DNA of 64,000 nucleotides from Candidatus Nitrosymbiomonas proteolyticus (GTDB lineage Bacteria > Armatimonadota > Fimbriimonadia > Fimbriimonadales > Fimbriimonadaceae), in NCBI GenBank assembly GCA_017347465.1, contig AP021858.1, positions 744,001 through 808,000 of the forward strand. The letters are read 5' to 3'. The translations under genes were made by a program, and so were the position numbers. The number at the start of each line of letters is the position of its first letter. Position 1 is the first letter of the stretch. The notes beneath the pieces are model-generated. The model worked only from the letters and a program-made list of their open reading frames with translations. It was not told the DNA's origin and did not search any database. Positions 63,961-64,000 of this stretch are shown in pieces.

Positions 63961-64000
63961 GTGCGAAGTATCGTTCGAACGGACGAGTTCGAGCGCGAGT
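63961..64000 (+). CDS. Start of a gene cut by the window edge, candidate toxin
   Basis: A GTG at 63961, 3 nt after the Panacea gene stop, opens a frame reading MRSIVRTDEFERE up to the window end. Tight coupling to an antitoxin-like gene suggests the toxin partner. Thirteen residues are too few to name its family, though an IVRTDEF start would suit a RelE/ParE-type small toxin. Confidence 0.4.
   Translation, partial: MRSIVRTDEFERE

Overview
The window is about 64 kb of gene-dense, GC-rich bacterial chromosome (coding fraction above 90 percent by eye). It holds one tRNA and no rRNA, insertion sequence, CRISPR array or prophage. The gene set is a free-living, flagellated, Lgt/lipoprotein-making bacterium with a PEP-CTERM surface protein, a type IV-pilin-like protein and a selenocysteine pathway. 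The combination (WhiG/FliA-type sigma factor, one flagellin, PEP-CTERM protein, very compact divergent gene pairs, many lineage-specific secreted proteins) suggests Armatimonadota, perhaps Fimbriimonadia. That placement is inference from gene style and was not tested by a search.

Layout. 0.1-5.2 kb: RDD and DUF58 membrane proteins (divergent), an acyl-CoA synthetase and a CBS-domain site-2 protease. 5.2-8.7 kb (minus): secreted hydrolase, RecB-family nuclease, peptidoglycan amidase and selD, whose catalytic residue is encoded by an in-frame UGA. 8.8-14 kb: PrsA/SurA-like foldase, flagellar sigma factor with small partners, a PhnP-like hydrolase, a DnaA-domain-I-like protein and a phosphopantetheinyl transferase. 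14-21.8 kb: cysS, dapB, an M20 peptidase, a matrixin-like protease, a fused homocysteine methyltransferase/methylene-THF reductase and a phosphoesterase. 21.9-31.3 kb: tRNA-Arg(UCU), pseudopilin, thrS, PEP-CTERM protein, nitrilase and an AddAB-like pair that has lost its nuclease sites. 31.4-36.9 kb: membrane protein, flagellin, an unknown protein, glycosylasparaginase and selB. 36.9-51.1 kb (minus): a long series with a degenerate ABC ATPase, peptidase M24, aroQ, a Trm112-like protein, a glycosyltransferase, two ABC proteins, asnS, a Lys/Ala-rich protein, lgt and pyrR-pyrB-pyrC. 51.1-64 kb: VOC protein, zinc-ribbon coiled-coil protein, lipoprotein, GT2, cysteine desulfurase, methyltransferase, hslU, an unknown secreted protein, a solute-binding-protein/permease fusion, a lone atpD, and at the right edge a Panacea-domain antitoxin candidate followed by the first codons of a possible toxin.

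Two themes connect the window. First, selenium: selD reads through a UGA and selB, the factor needed to do so, is 29 kb away. Second, gene starts: about nineteen genes that open transcription units carry a -10-like TANNNT or NATAAT hexamer 5-11 nt before the start codon and no Shine-Dalgarno, the pattern of leaderless transcripts. Genes inside operons are instead linked by TGATG, TAATG or ATGA overlaps, and a few genes (flagellin, thrS, atpD, the PEP-CTERM gene, prsA-like) have ordinary Shine-Dalgarno leaders. I used this to choose several start codons.
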